A DNA stretch of 64,000 bases from G965220205 sp965220205 (GTDB lineage Bacteria > Chloroflexota > Dehalococcoidia > Lucifugimonadales > Australimonadaceae): contig OZ244812.1 of assembly GCA_965220205.1 (NCBI GenBank), positions 1,178,001-1,242,000 on the forward strand. Reading direction: 5' to 3'. Below the pieces are notes generated by a model that saw only the letters and a list, made by a program, of their open reading frames with translations, searched no databases and was not told where the DNA came from. Both the position numbers and the translations under genes were made by a program. Positions 16,244 through 25,344 of the stretch are shown piece by piece; the stretch's first letter is position 1; every line of letters begins with the position of its first letter.

Positions 16244-17961
16244 CGACAGCATTCAAGTCGCGCGGCCTCTCCCTCGACGCCAAGTTCTTCATTTTCGCGC
16301 TTGTCCTGTTCTGGGTGGGGTTGATCGTTCTCTATCCGATCCTCCTCCTCATCGTCGACAGCTTCAAAATCGGCGACGGCGTGTTCCGACCGCGCGAGGG
16401 CTGGGGCATTGCCAATTGGGTTTCGGCGTACACCAATCCCGGGCTGTTGAGGGCCCTTGGCAATACCGTTTTCGTGGTCATTATCGTCCAGGCAATCTCC
16501 GTCCCGATTGGCGTAGGGGTCGCGTGGCTGCTGGCTCGCTCCGATCTACCCGGCAAGGAGTGGATCGACCTTGCGATGTGGGTGGCGTTCTTCCTGCCGA
16601 CCTTGCCGATAGTCCTGGGCTACGTGCTGCTGCTCGCGCCGGAGTTCGGCTTGGCCAATAAGGCGTGGACGACGGTGTTCGGCGGCGTCTCCGGCCCCTT
16701 CAACATCTACTCGGTGGCGGGCATCATCTGGATGCACCTCGTGACGAAGACGATTGTCGTCAAAGCCATCCTTCTCCGTCCTATCTTTGCGAACATGGAT
16801 GCGTCGCTGGAGGAATCGGCGAGGATCTGCGGCACGAACACGCCGTTCACTATCGTGCGTATCGTAGTGCCGCTCATGATGCCGGCGGTCGCGACGGTAA
16901 CGATGCTGGGCGTCCTGTATGGTCTCGAGAGTTTCGAGATTGAGCGAGTGCTAGGCCCGCCTATTCAGTTCCACAATTATGGTACGTTCATCTTCCGCGA
17001 GGTAGCCAAGCAGCCGCCGGAATTTGCCAACGCGACAGCGCTAGGCGTCTCGGTCTTGCTCCTTATGGCGCCAATCATCTTGCTTCAGCAGTGGAACTCC
17101 CGGCGCCGACGCTACACGACTATCACCGGTCAATTCAAGCCGCAGCTGTTCACGCTCGGGCGCGCCAAGTGGCCCGCCTTCGTCATCGTCTTCTTTCTAG
17201 TCAGTCTGATGACTATCGTTCCCGTGGGTTTCATGCTCGTGGGTTCTTTCATGAAGCTGTTTGGCTTCTTTGCCGTATCCGGCGCCCCGTTTACTCTGTC
17301 GCACTGGTCCTCCGTTTTCAGTGATTCGATTTTCATGAGTTCCATCAGAAACACGTTGGTGATGGCGTTCGGGGCCGCGTTGGTAGCCATGACGGTGTAC
17401 TCCGTCGTGGCGTATCTCATTGTCAAGACCAAGTTCGTAGGGCGCCAAGTCCTCGACTTCGTATCTTGGATGCCGATCACAATCCCCGGCGTCGTGCTGG
17501 GGCTTGGCTTCATGCTCGTATTCCTCGATGTGCCGTTCCTTCGGCCGGTGTACGGCACTCGTTGGGCATTGATTGCGGCTGTCTCCGTTACCTCAATGAC
17601 CATTGGCGTGCAGTTGCTCAAGAGCAACCTCCTTCAGATCTCCGGAGAACTGGAGGAGGCGTCTTGGCTGGCCGGGGCCAATTGGCTCCACACGTTCAGA
17701 TCCATCGTCCTGCCACTGATAGGCCCGACCTTGATCGCGGTGGGGACACTGGCGTTCGTCGGCGCCACCAGAGCAGTTGCACAGATCGCCATCCTGACGA
17801 CTCCGAGCAATCGTCCGCTCGCGATGCTCCAGCTCGATCACATGATCGACGGTAGCTGGGAGGCTGCGTCGGTGGACGGCGCTGTCATTGTTGTACTGAC
17901 CCTGGGTGTGGCTCTGGTCGCGCGGCGGTTCGGGCTCAACCTCGGCGTACGCGGCCACTAG
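16231..17961 (+). CDS. Iron(III)-type ABC importer permease 2 (fused two-domain)
   Basis: This is a 576-aa protein with about 12 membrane helices in two repeats. EAA-type loops are at DASLEESARICGTNTPF and GELEEASWLAGANWLH. ATG 16231 overlaps the ATPase stop by 13 bases, indicating coupling. The sequence between the two halves (RRRRYTTITGQFKPQ) is nearly the same in permease 3 (RRRFTTITSAYKPQ), so importers 2 and 3 are closer to each other than to importer 1. Confidence 0.92.
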   Translation: MARVATAFKSRGLSLDAKFFIFALVLFWVGLIVLYPILLLIVDSFKIGDGVFRPREGWGIANWVSAYTNPGLLRALGNTVFVVIIVQAISVPIGVGVAWLLARSDLPGKEWIDLAMWVAFFLPTLPIVLGYVLLLAPEFGLANKAWTTVFGGVSGPFNIYSVAGIIWMHLVTKTIVVKAILLRPIFANMDASLEESARICGTNTPFTIVRIVVPLMMPAVATVTMLGVLYGLESFEIERVLGPPIQFHNYGTFIFREVAKQPPEFANATALGVSVLLLMAPIILLQQWNSRRRRYTTITGQFKPQLFTLGRAKWPAFVIVFFLVSLMTIVPVGFMLVGSFMKLFGFFAVSGAPFTLSHWSSVFSDSIFMSSIRNTLVMAFGAALVAMTVYSVVAYLIVKTKFVGRQVLDFVSWMPITIPGVVLGLGFMLVFLDVPFLRPVYGTRWALIAAVSVTSMTIGVQLLKSNLLQISGELEEASWLAGANWLHTFRSIVLPLIGPTLIAVGTLAFVGATRAVAQIAILTTPSNRPLAMLQLDHMIDGSWEAASVDGAVIVVLTLGVALVARRFGLNLGVRGH

Positions 17962-18001
17962 CAATCCCCCCTTCGTCCGGCCTTGTCTTCCCGCCGATGT
18001 G

Positions 18002-18031
18002 TTGACAGTGGGGCCCGCCAAGCCCTAGCCT
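18002..18031 (+). promoter_or_regulatory. Promoter of importer 3
   Basis: TTGACA at 18002-18007, an 18-base spacer, TAGCCT at 18026-18031. It matches the promoter of importer 2 in hexamers, spacing and part of the spacer. About 119 bases of leader follow before the binding-protein ATG, against 128 in importer 2. Confidence 0.6.
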
Positions 18032-18149
18032 TTCGCGGCGCCGCCCCTCGGCGACGGGTTGATGTTCGCCCGTTGCTGTGGTCGGCGTGATTCTCGAATA
18101 GCGGCCACGGCGCACAGCGCCGTTTGCGCCCCTGAGGCAAGGAGGGACC

Positions 18150-19445
18150 ATGACGGCGCATGTACGGATTCTAGGAATCCTGACCCTGGCGCTCGGCGGT
18201 TTGCTCGCATCCGCCTGCTCAGACGACCCGACGCCCACTCCGAGGCCGACGCCCACGGCGGCGCCGACGGCCACGGCAGCGCCGGTGGCCACGCCCACGC
18301 CCAGTTGGGAAGAGGAATGGGCAGCGGTGCTCGAAGGCGCCCGCGCAGAGGGCGAGATCAACATCATCAGCGGCTCCTCCAGCGTGCAGCAGATGCCGTC
18401 GTTTACGGCCGCGTTTGAGGAAATGACCGGCGGCCAGGTCAACTTTACCGAGCTGCGCGCCCCGGACGTCGTCGCCAGGCTGCCCGAGGAGTACGCGTCG
18501 GGCCTGCGCAACTGGGACGTCGTCCTGCTCGGCGGCAGCTCCGGCCTCTCGGAGGGACTCGACGAGGCCGGCGTGCTGGGCGACCTGAACGAGACGTTCG
18601 TCCTGCCCGAGGTGACCGACGACGACAGCTGGGTCGGCGACTTTGACGATATATGGCTCGACCAGGACACGCAAAAGTACAAGATTCACCATCACAGCTC
18701 TGGCCTGTCGCGCGGCGCGGCCTGGTGGGTGAACCGTGAGGAGCTGCCGCTGTCTAAGTTCAGCGAGCTCGAGGACATCTTCGAGATTCCCGAGGTCAAG
18801 GGCAGGTTCTGCACGTTCGACCCGCGCGTCGAGGGGGCGTCGGACTCCAACTTCGGCCAGATCGCGCTGATGTGGGGCGAAGACATGGTCCGCCGCCTCT
18901 TCACGGAGCTCGACATGGTCGTCATCCGCGACTACCGCAAGCTGACCGAGGACACCGTCCGCGGCGAGTGCTGGATCACCATCGGAGCGCGCATCCAGAA
19001 CTTCCACGTCGAGGGCGTTGGCCTACACATTCAGCAGGCGTACATGTTCAAGGAAGGCCTGGACCCGGAGGTCTCGGCGGACCTGAAGAACACCTGCTGC
19101 GGCGAGGGCAAGGACGCGGACGGGCTCGACGGCTTCATCGGCGGCGGCAGCGCCAACAACATGCTGTCGATAGCCAACGAACCGAAGAACCCGAACGCTC
19201 AGAAGGTCTTCGTCAACTGGCTGCTCAGCAAGGAGGGCCAGCAGGCGTGGGGCCTCCCCGAACGCTCGGCCGATTGCAGCAGGCGGTCCGACCTGGTCGA
19301 CTTCTGCGTCAGCTCCAGGGTCGGCACGCCGTACGAGCACGACCCGCTGATGGAAGGCGGCACGTACATCGACCCGCACGCGAGGTCCAACTACTACATC
19401 CGGCTGATCTCGCATGAGATCGGCTTCGAAGTGTTCGGCCGCTAG
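18150..19445 (+). CDS. ABC importer lipoprotein, iron(III)-type solute-binding protein 3
   Basis: This is a 431-aa lipoprotein. The signal peptide (MTAHVRILGILTLALGGLLA) is almost identical to that of solute-binding protein 2; lipid Cys is residue 23, followed by a TPTPRPTPTAAPTATA-type linker. The mature part is an FbpA-like binding protein. It is unusual in having several Cys in the second half (one in RFCTF, NTCCGEGK, SADCSRRS, DFCVSS), so disulfides are possible. ATG 18150 follows AAGGAGGG. The hairpin at 19457 separates it from its permease. Confidence 0.9.
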   Translation: MTAHVRILGILTLALGGLLASACSDDPTPTPRPTPTAAPTATAAPVATPTPSWEEEWAAVLEGARAEGEINIISGSSSVQQMPSFTAAFEEMTGGQVNFTELRAPDVVARLPEEYASGLRNWDVVLLGGSSGLSEGLDEAGVLGDLNETFVLPEVTDDDSWVGDFDDIWLDQDTQKYKIHHHSSGLSRGAAWWVNREELPLSKFSELEDIFEIPEVKGRFCTFDPRVEGASDSNFGQIALMWGEDMVRRLFTELDMVVIRDYRKLTEDTVRGECWITIGARIQNFHVEGVGLHIQQAYMFKEGLDPEVSADLKNTCCGEGKDADGLDGFIGGGSANNMLSIANEPKNPNAQKVFVNWLLSKEGQQAWGLPERSADCSRRSDLVDFCVSSRVGTPYEHDPLMEGGTYIDPHARSNYYIRLISHEIGFEVFGR

Positions 19446-19456
19446 CTCGCCGTTCC

Positions 19457-19494
19457 ACGGGGCGGGGCCAGCCGCAGCGCTGTCTCCGCCCCGT
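19457..19494 (+). terminator. Hairpin after solute-binding protein 3
   Basis: ACGGGGCGG at 19457-19465 pairs perfectly with CCGCCCCGT at 19486-19494 around a 20-base loop, 12 bases past the stop codon. As with the other two importers, it lies between the binding-protein gene and the transporter genes. Confidence 0.5.
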
Positions 19495-19570
19495 GAGCGC
19501 CGCCTCAACGCGATACGCCCCGCACGGCCCCGCCGGCCGCGGAGGCGGGCGGCACGATTAGGAGCCCGGC

Positions 19571-21304
19571 ATGGCCTCACGGGTAGTACGGCGATCGAGA
19601 TTCCCCCTGTCGATCGAACTGCGGTCGGTCCTCATCCTGGTGACCGTCGGCATTTTGTCGTTCACTGTGCTGCTGCCGATCGTCCTCCTCGCCATCAACA
19701 GCTTCACGACGACGAGGCCCTTCGAGCCCACCGAGTACGGGCTTGATGCGTGGCGCTTCGCCCTCAGCGACCACGGGATGCTGGTGTCCATCTGGAACAC
19801 CGTCCGGCTGGCCGTGACGCACCAGGCCATCTCCCTGCCCATCGCCATCCTCATCAGCTGGCTCATCGCCCGCACCAACATGCCCGGCGGCAAATGGCTG
19901 GAATTCTTCTTCTGGATGGCCTTCTTCATCCCGCTCATCCCGGCCGTGCAGGGCTGGATACTGTTGCTCGACCCGAACTACGGGGTGGTCAACCAGCTGA
20001 TCGAGCGATTGCCCTTCGTCGACCAGGGGCCGTTCAACATTTTCTCGTTCTGGGGCATGGCGTGGATGCACCTGGTCACGTCGACCATCGCGATCAAGGT
20101 GATGCTGTTCACGCCCGCATTCCGCAACCTCGACGCGACGTTGGAGGAGGCGTCCACTGTCGTCGGCGGCAGCGTCTTCGGCACGCTGCGCCGCGTGACC
20201 ATACCGGTGCTCACCCCGACCATCGTGACGGTGATGGTGCTCGCGCTGATACGCGCGTTCCAGTCGGTTGAGATCGAACTGGTGCTGGGGCTGCCGGTCA
20301 ACTTCTTCGTCTTCGGCTCCAAGATCTTCGACCTCACCCGGAGCGAACCGCCGAACTACGGGGCGGCGACCGCGATGGGCACGTACGTCATGGTCGCGAT
20401 GGTCCCTCTTATCCTGTACCACCGGTACATGACGTCGCCGCGGCGCCGGTTCACCACTATCACCAGCGCCTACAAGCCCCAGCTGCTCAACCTCCGGGCA
20501 TGGCGGTGGCCCGCCTTCTCCTTCGTCATCATCCTGGGACTGACCATGACGGTAGTCCCCTTCGTCTCGCTCCTGATCGGGACGTTCATGAAGCTCTACG
20601 GCTTCTTCGACGTGCCGACCGGCGCCTGGACGCTCGACCACTGGCGCGCCGTGCTGAACAACGCCCAGTTTGTGAGCGCGCTGCGCAATACGCTCATCCT
20701 GGCTGTCGGCGGATCGCTCCTCATGGTCAGCGTGTTCTCCGTCGTCGCCTACGTGCTGGTGCGCTGGCGGTTCAAGCTGCGCGGATTCGCGGACACCCTC
20801 ACCTGGATACCGACGATGCTGCCGGGCATCCTCATCGCACTGGCTTGGTTCTGGATATTCCTGCGCATCCCGTTCCTCCAGCCCCTCTACGGCTCAATGT
20901 GGGCGCTCATCCTCGTGTCGGGACTCAGCGGCATGACGTTGGCGGTCCAGCTCATGAAGTCGAGCATCCTCCAGCTGGGCGCCGAGCTCGAGGAGTCCTC
21001 CGAGATAGCCGGGGCCGGCCTCTTCACGACGATGCGGAAGATCGTGTTCCCGCTGCTGATGCCGACAATGGTCGTCTTGTTTGTGTTCCACTTCGTGCTG
21101 GCCGCCGGCAACGCGATCATGCCTTCCTACATCGCCTCGCCCGACAGCAAGCCGCTGGCGCTGATGCAGCTCGAGTTCATCCTGGCCGGCGACTCCGAGC
21201 GCAGCTCAGCGGCGGGCATCTTCATCGTGTTCATCAGCGCCGGCATGGCCGTCGCCGCTCGGATGTTCGGCTTCCGCGTTGGCCTAGGCCGGGCCACGGT
21301 CTAG
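19571..21304 (+). CDS. Iron(III)-type ABC importer permease 3 (fused two-domain)
   Basis: This is a 577-aa two-domain permease with about 12 membrane helices. EAA-type loops are at ATLEEASTVVGGSVFG and AELEESSEIAGAGLFT. The RRRFTTITSAYKPQ segment between the halves ties it to permease 2. It starts at ATG 19571 and is followed 37 bases later by its ATPase. Confidence 0.92.
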   Translation: MASRVVRRSRFPLSIELRSVLILVTVGILSFTVLLPIVLLAINSFTTTRPFEPTEYGLDAWRFALSDHGMLVSIWNTVRLAVTHQAISLPIAILISWLIARTNMPGGKWLEFFFWMAFFIPLIPAVQGWILLLDPNYGVVNQLIERLPFVDQGPFNIFSFWGMAWMHLVTSTIAIKVMLFTPAFRNLDATLEEASTVVGGSVFGTLRRVTIPVLTPTIVTVMVLALIRAFQSVEIELVLGLPVNFFVFGSKIFDLTRSEPPNYGAATAMGTYVMVAMVPLILYHRYMTSPRRRFTTITSAYKPQLLNLRAWRWPAFSFVIILGLTMTVVPFVSLLIGTFMKLYGFFDVPTGAWTLDHWRAVLNNAQFVSALRNTLILAVGGSLLMVSVFSVVAYVLVRWRFKLRGFADTLTWIPTMLPGILIALAWFWIFLRIPFLQPLYGSMWALILVSGLSGMTLAVQLMKSSILQLGAELEESSEIAGAGLFTTMRKIVFPLLMPTMVVLFVFHFVLAAGNAIMPSYIASPDSKPLALMQLEFILAGDSERSSAAGIFIVFISAGMAVAARMFGFRVGLGRATV

Positions 21305-21341
21305 GCTCCGGGAGCATCGGGCCCTGCCGCCCGGAGGGAAA

Positions 21342-22493
21342 ATGGCGTTAGAGAGCAACCCCAGCACAGACGCGACGCAGACGCAGCAACCCATGGTCAG
21401 GCTGACCGGCGTCTCCAAGACGTTCCCGGGAGGCAACCAGGCCGTGCGCGACGTCAACCTCGACATGCGCGAGGGCGAGGTCTTCACGCTGCTTGGGCCG
21501 AGCGGATGCGGCAAGACCACGACGCTGCGCCTGATCGCCGGCCTCGAAGAGCCGGACCACGGCGCCATCTACTTTCGCGACGAAGCGATGGTCGACACGG
21601 AACAAGGCAGGTTCGTTCGGGCCAACAAGCGCAGCGTAGGAATGGTGTTCCAGTCCTACGCCATATGGCCTCACATGACCGTCGAGGAGAACGTCTCCTA
21701 CCCGCTCAAACTGCGCGGCGTCTCGAAGTCCGAGATCCGCGAACGGGTGAGCGGCGCACTCGACCTTGTGGGCATGCCCGGCGTCGAGAAGCGTCCGGCC
21801 CCGCTCCTGAGCGGAGGCCAGCAGCAACGAGTTGCCCTGGCGCGAGCGCTCGTCTACGAACCCACCGTCCTCCTGTTGGACGAGCCGTTCAGCAACCTCG
21901 ACGCGAAGCTCCGCGACCAGATGCGGGTCGAGGTCAAGTTGCTCCAACACCGGTTGAAGATCACGGTAATCTTCGTCACCCACGACCAGGTGGAGGCGCT
22001 CAGCCTCTCCGACCGCATCGCCGTCATGGACCTTGGCGAGGTGCAGCAGATCGGGAAGCCGGAGATCCTCTACGAGAACCCCGCCAACCCGTTCGTCAGG
22101 GACTTCCTCGGCAAGACCGTCCTGCTGAAAGGGACCGTCTCGTCGAGCAACCCCAGCGGCCAGGTGGCGGTCGCACTGTACGGCGCCCCGGAGTGCGTGC
22201 TGTTCGCCCAGGGCTACGCGGCCGGCGGCATAGCGCCGGGAAACGACGTGCACTTGGCCGTCCGGCCCGAGGACATCGAGCTGAGCGAGGCGGCGGGCCC
22301 CGAGCTGCCGGCGGGGATGGTGCGCGGGAAGGTCGAAGCGCGCCTGTTCGTCGGCGAGCGCACCGAGTACCGGGTGAGCGTGGAGGAACAGGGATCGCTG
22401 CTCGTCTACGGGCGCCGCGACCAGAGCATCGACGACGGCAAAGAGGTGTGGCTGCGGCCGCACGCCCAGAACATCGGCGTGTGGGCGGCTTGA
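21342..22493 (+). CDS. ABC importer ATPase 3 (PotA/FbpC type)
   Basis: This is a 383-aa ATPase. Walker A is GPSGCGKTT, the Q-loop is FQSYAIWPH, the signature is LSGGQQQR, Walker B and D-loop are LLLDEPFSNLDAK, and the switch His is in FVTHDQ. A TOBE domain follows. The start follows CGGAGGG. The TPP enzyme begins 19 bases downstream on the same strand, so transport and catabolism are probably co-transcribed. Confidence 0.94.
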   Translation: MALESNPSTDATQTQQPMVRLTGVSKTFPGGNQAVRDVNLDMREGEVFTLLGPSGCGKTTTLRLIAGLEEPDHGAIYFRDEAMVDTEQGRFVRANKRSVGMVFQSYAIWPHMTVEENVSYPLKLRGVSKSEIRERVSGALDLVGMPGVEKRPAPLLSGGQQQRVALARALVYEPTVLLLDEPFSNLDAKLRDQMRVEVKLLQHRLKITVIFVTHDQVEALSLSDRIAVMDLGEVQQIGKPEILYENPANPFVRDFLGKTVLLKGTVSSSNPSGQVAVALYGAPECVLFAQGYAAGGIAPGNDVHLAVRPEDIELSEAAGPELPAGMVRGKVEARLFVGERTEYRVSVEEQGSLLVYGRRDQSIDDGKEVWLRPHAQNIGVWAA

Positions 22494-22512
22494 CCGCCTC
22501 GGGAGACCGCAC

Positions 22513-24204
22513 ATGAAGGCCGATATCCACGCCCACTTGAGCGCCATGCTCGCCGACTACGGCGTCCAGTATCTGTTCGGCATGCGTATCTACGAGGACC
22601 TCGACACGTCCCGCGTCCGGCCCATCAACGTACACCACGAGACATCCGCCGCCCTCATGGCCTACGGCTACGCGCGGGTCAGCGGACGCCCCGGCGTCGT
22701 CACGGTCAACCGCGCCGCGACGCCAAACGTGATGATGGGTCTCGCGGAAGCCCACAGCTCCTCCGTCCCCGTGATCGTGCTCCTGGACGGCGTCCCCGTG
22801 GCGATGGAGGGAAAGAACGCCCAGTTCGCGCAGGACCAGCTCGGCATGCTCAGGCCGGTGACCAAGTGGATCGGCGACGCTACTCACCTGTCGATGGGGC
22901 CCGAGATGCTGACCAAGGCCTTCCGCATGGCCAGCAGCGGCCGACCCGGGCCCGTGGTGGTCAGCCTCCGCGGCGCGGGGCCCGTGTTCAACCCGGGCCA
23001 CGTCGTCGAGGCGGAACCCGTCAGCGAGCCGGAGTGGGGCGTGTTCCCGGCCCGCCGCGCCCTGCCCGACCCCCAGTCCATCGACCGAGCCGTCGAGCTC
23101 CTCCGAGGCGCCGAGCGTCCGTGCATCATCGCGGGCGGAGGCGTCACGCTCTCCCAGGCCTGGGACGAGCTACGCGAGCTGGCGGAGCTGGGCCAGATTC
23201 CCGTCGCCCACACCATCTCCGGGAAGGGAGCGTTTCCCGAGCGTCACCCGCTGAGCGCAGGGACCACCGGCGGCTTCGCCGGCATGTCCGGGCCGCTTGG
23301 CCGCGCGGCGATCGCGGAGAAAGTCGTACACGACTCCGACGTGGTCCTGCTCGTCGGGACACGCACCAACGAGATGGCCACCAACCGTTGGACCGTCCCC
23401 AGCCGCGACGCGACGATCATCCATCTCGACGTCGACCAGGAGGAGATCGGCCGCAACTACCGCACGACCGTTGGCGTCGCCGCCGACGCGAAGGCGGGCC
23501 TGCGCGCGCTCGTCGACGCACTGCGGGCCGACTACTTCGAGCCGCCCCCCTCGGCCGATGAGCGCAAGGAGGATATCCGTCAGGCCCTCGAGCAGTGGCG
23601 GGAGGCCATGGCGCCGCTCTCGTCTTCCACGTCCTCCCCGGTCCACCCTGCCCGGCTCGTGGCGGAGGTGAGCGAGATCCTAGGGCCCGACACTATCCTG
23701 GTGTCCGACGGCTCCAGCCCGTTCGTATGGGCGACGAACAATACGTTCGTCGAAGCGGGCCCCACGTTCATCAGCCCGCGAGGCACCGGAGCCATCGGCA
23801 CGGGGTTGCCCATGGCCATGGGCGCGCAGCTCGCAGCGCCCGACAAGCGGGTCGTCTGCTTCGAGGGCGACGGCGGACTCATGTGCGGCATCCTTCCCGA
23901 GCTCGAGGTCGCCGCGCGCTACAAGATTCCCGTCACGGTCGTCGTCTTCAACAACGGCTCGTTCTTCCTCGAGAAGAGCAACATGCGCCAGACCCCGCTC
24001 TGCGCGGAGATGGACTTCCTGCCGGGGCTCAACTTCGCCGCCATCGCGCGCGAGCTCAAGTGCGAGGCGTTCCGCGTCGAGCAGCCCGGCGACATCGGTC
24101 CGGCGCTGCGCAAGGCGATAGACTACGATGGGCCCGCGCTCGTGGACGTGGTGTGCGCCCAAGAGGCGCTGCCAAGGCTCGCGACCGCGGTGGAGACGCA
24201 CTAG
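22513..24204 (+). CDS. Thiamine-diphosphate-dependent enzyme (acetolactate synthase-like)
   Basis: This is a 563-aa three-domain TPP enzyme. The N-terminal pyrimidine-binding domain contains the catalytic Glu in NVHHETSAALMAYGYAR. The middle domain has the DHS-like fold (NRWTVPSRDATIIHLDVD). The C-terminal domain has the GDGGLMCGILPEL to VVFNNGSFF pattern that binds TPP-Mg. It could be a 2-oxoacid decarboxylase, an oxalyl-CoA decarboxylase-like enzyme or a carboligase; biosynthetic IlvB is unlikely, as no IlvN subunit is nearby and the context is catabolic. It starts at ATG 22513 after GGGAG. Confidence 0.88.
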   Translation: MKADIHAHLSAMLADYGVQYLFGMRIYEDLDTSRVRPINVHHETSAALMAYGYARVSGRPGVVTVNRAATPNVMMGLAEAHSSSVPVIVLLDGVPVAMEGKNAQFAQDQLGMLRPVTKWIGDATHLSMGPEMLTKAFRMASSGRPGPVVVSLRGAGPVFNPGHVVEAEPVSEPEWGVFPARRALPDPQSIDRAVELLRGAERPCIIAGGGVTLSQAWDELRELAELGQIPVAHTISGKGAFPERHPLSAGTTGGFAGMSGPLGRAAIAEKVVHDSDVVLLVGTRTNEMATNRWTVPSRDATIIHLDVDQEEIGRNYRTTVGVAADAKAGLRALVDALRADYFEPPPSADERKEDIRQALEQWREAMAPLSSSTSSPVHPARLVAEVSEILGPDTILVSDGSSPFVWATNNTFVEAGPTFISPRGTGAIGTGLPMAMGAQLAAPDKRVVCFEGDGGLMCGILPELEVAARYKIPVTVVVFNNGSFFLEKSNMRQTPLCAEMDFLPGLNFAAIARELKCEAFRVEQPGDIGPALRKAIDYDGPALVDVVCAQEALPRLATAVETH

Positions 24205-24241
24205 CAACGCAGGCGGCAGCGCGGCGCGCGAGGAGGACACT

Positions 24242-25207
24242 ATGGCACAGCTCGTTCTGGGAGTGGGAAGCTCGCACGGCATAACGCTGCACTCGCAGCC
24301 TGAGGACTGGCTGCGCATCGGCCAGGGAGACGCAACGGACCCCCGTTACAACTACGAGGAGTTGCTCAAGAACGCCAAGCCGGACGTCGAGGACGAGCTC
24401 ACGCTGGACAAACGCAAGGCGCGCCACGCGTCGAACCAGGCGGGGCTCAAGAAGCTCACGGAGGTCGTCGCCGAGGCCAACCTCGACGCCATCATCCTGC
24501 TCGCGGGGCCGCACCGCATGGAATTGTGGGACCACCGCCCCGTGTTCGGCGTGTTCCGCTCCGAGCTCGTCCCGTCCGTCACCCAGTCCGCGAACCGGCT
24601 CGACCCCGACGCGCGGTGGCGCGAGGGCGGCAGAGCGCCCGTCGAGATCAAGCAGCGCCCCGGACACCCCGAGCTCGCCGACCACCTGCTCAACTTCCTC
24701 ATTGAAGACGACTTCGACGTCGCCAGCACCGAGGGGGTGCGGGACGGCACGACGCTCGACGAAGCGTTCACGTTCCTCTACGAGCGTTTCGTAGGCGACG
24801 GCGGCATTCCGATGGTGCCGTTCATCGTCAGCCGCTACATACCCCAGCAGGCAACGCCTCGGCGCTGCTACGCGCTCGGAGGAGCCCTACGCAGGGCCGT
24901 CGAAGCGTGGGACTCGGATAGCCGCGTCGGCATCCTCGCCTCCGGCGGCCTGAGCCACCAGATCATCGACGAAGAGCTCGACCAGATGATCATCGGAGGC
25001 CTCACGGCCAACGACAAGGAGCAGCTCTACGCTATTCCGCGCGACCGTCTGAACCGCGCGGCCGGCACCGCCGAAGCGCTCGCGTGGGTCGCCGTATCCG
25101 GCGCCATGGAACCCCTCGGCATGACGCTCGTGAACTACTCGCCCTGCTACCGCTCGGTAGCGGCAACCGGACACGGCGTCACCCAGGGCTACTGGAAGGA
25201 GTCGTAG
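24242..25207 (+). CDS. LigB-type class III extradiol dioxygenase
   Basis: This is a 321-aa protein of the LigB/MEMO-like catalytic subunit family that cleaves catechol-type rings with non-haem iron. The N-terminal LGVGSSHGI contributes a likely iron-ligand His, and SGGLSHQI near residue 240 gives the conserved second-sphere or catalytic His. ATG 24242 follows GAGGAGGA. It follows the TPP gene by 37 bases in the same direction. With UbiD and two Rieske oxygenases upstream, a complete decarboxylate, hydroxylate and ring-cleave path can be imagined. No LigA small subunit was seen. Confidence 0.82.
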   Translation: MAQLVLGVGSSHGITLHSQPEDWLRIGQGDATDPRYNYEELLKNAKPDVEDELTLDKRKARHASNQAGLKKLTEVVAEANLDAIILLAGPHRMELWDHRPVFGVFRSELVPSVTQSANRLDPDARWREGGRAPVEIKQRPGHPELADHLLNFLIEDDFDVASTEGVRDGTTLDEAFTFLYERFVGDGGIPMVPFIVSRYIPQQATPRRCYALGGALRRAVEAWDSDSRVGILASGGLSHQIIDEELDQMIIGGLTANDKEQLYAIPRDRLNRAAGTAEALAWVAVSGAMEPLGMTLVNYSPCYRSVAATGHGVTQGYWKES

Positions 25208-25344
25208 ACGGCGCCCTGCCAGGCGGCGTTGAGCTAACTCCTTAGTCCTCTTCAGGGAACCCTAGCGCGGTCTCTGGAACGCGAAGCAGTCGTTCTATGC
25301 CCAGGAGAAGAAAGATGGGGAGGTTCTAAGTCTGATGAGGATTC

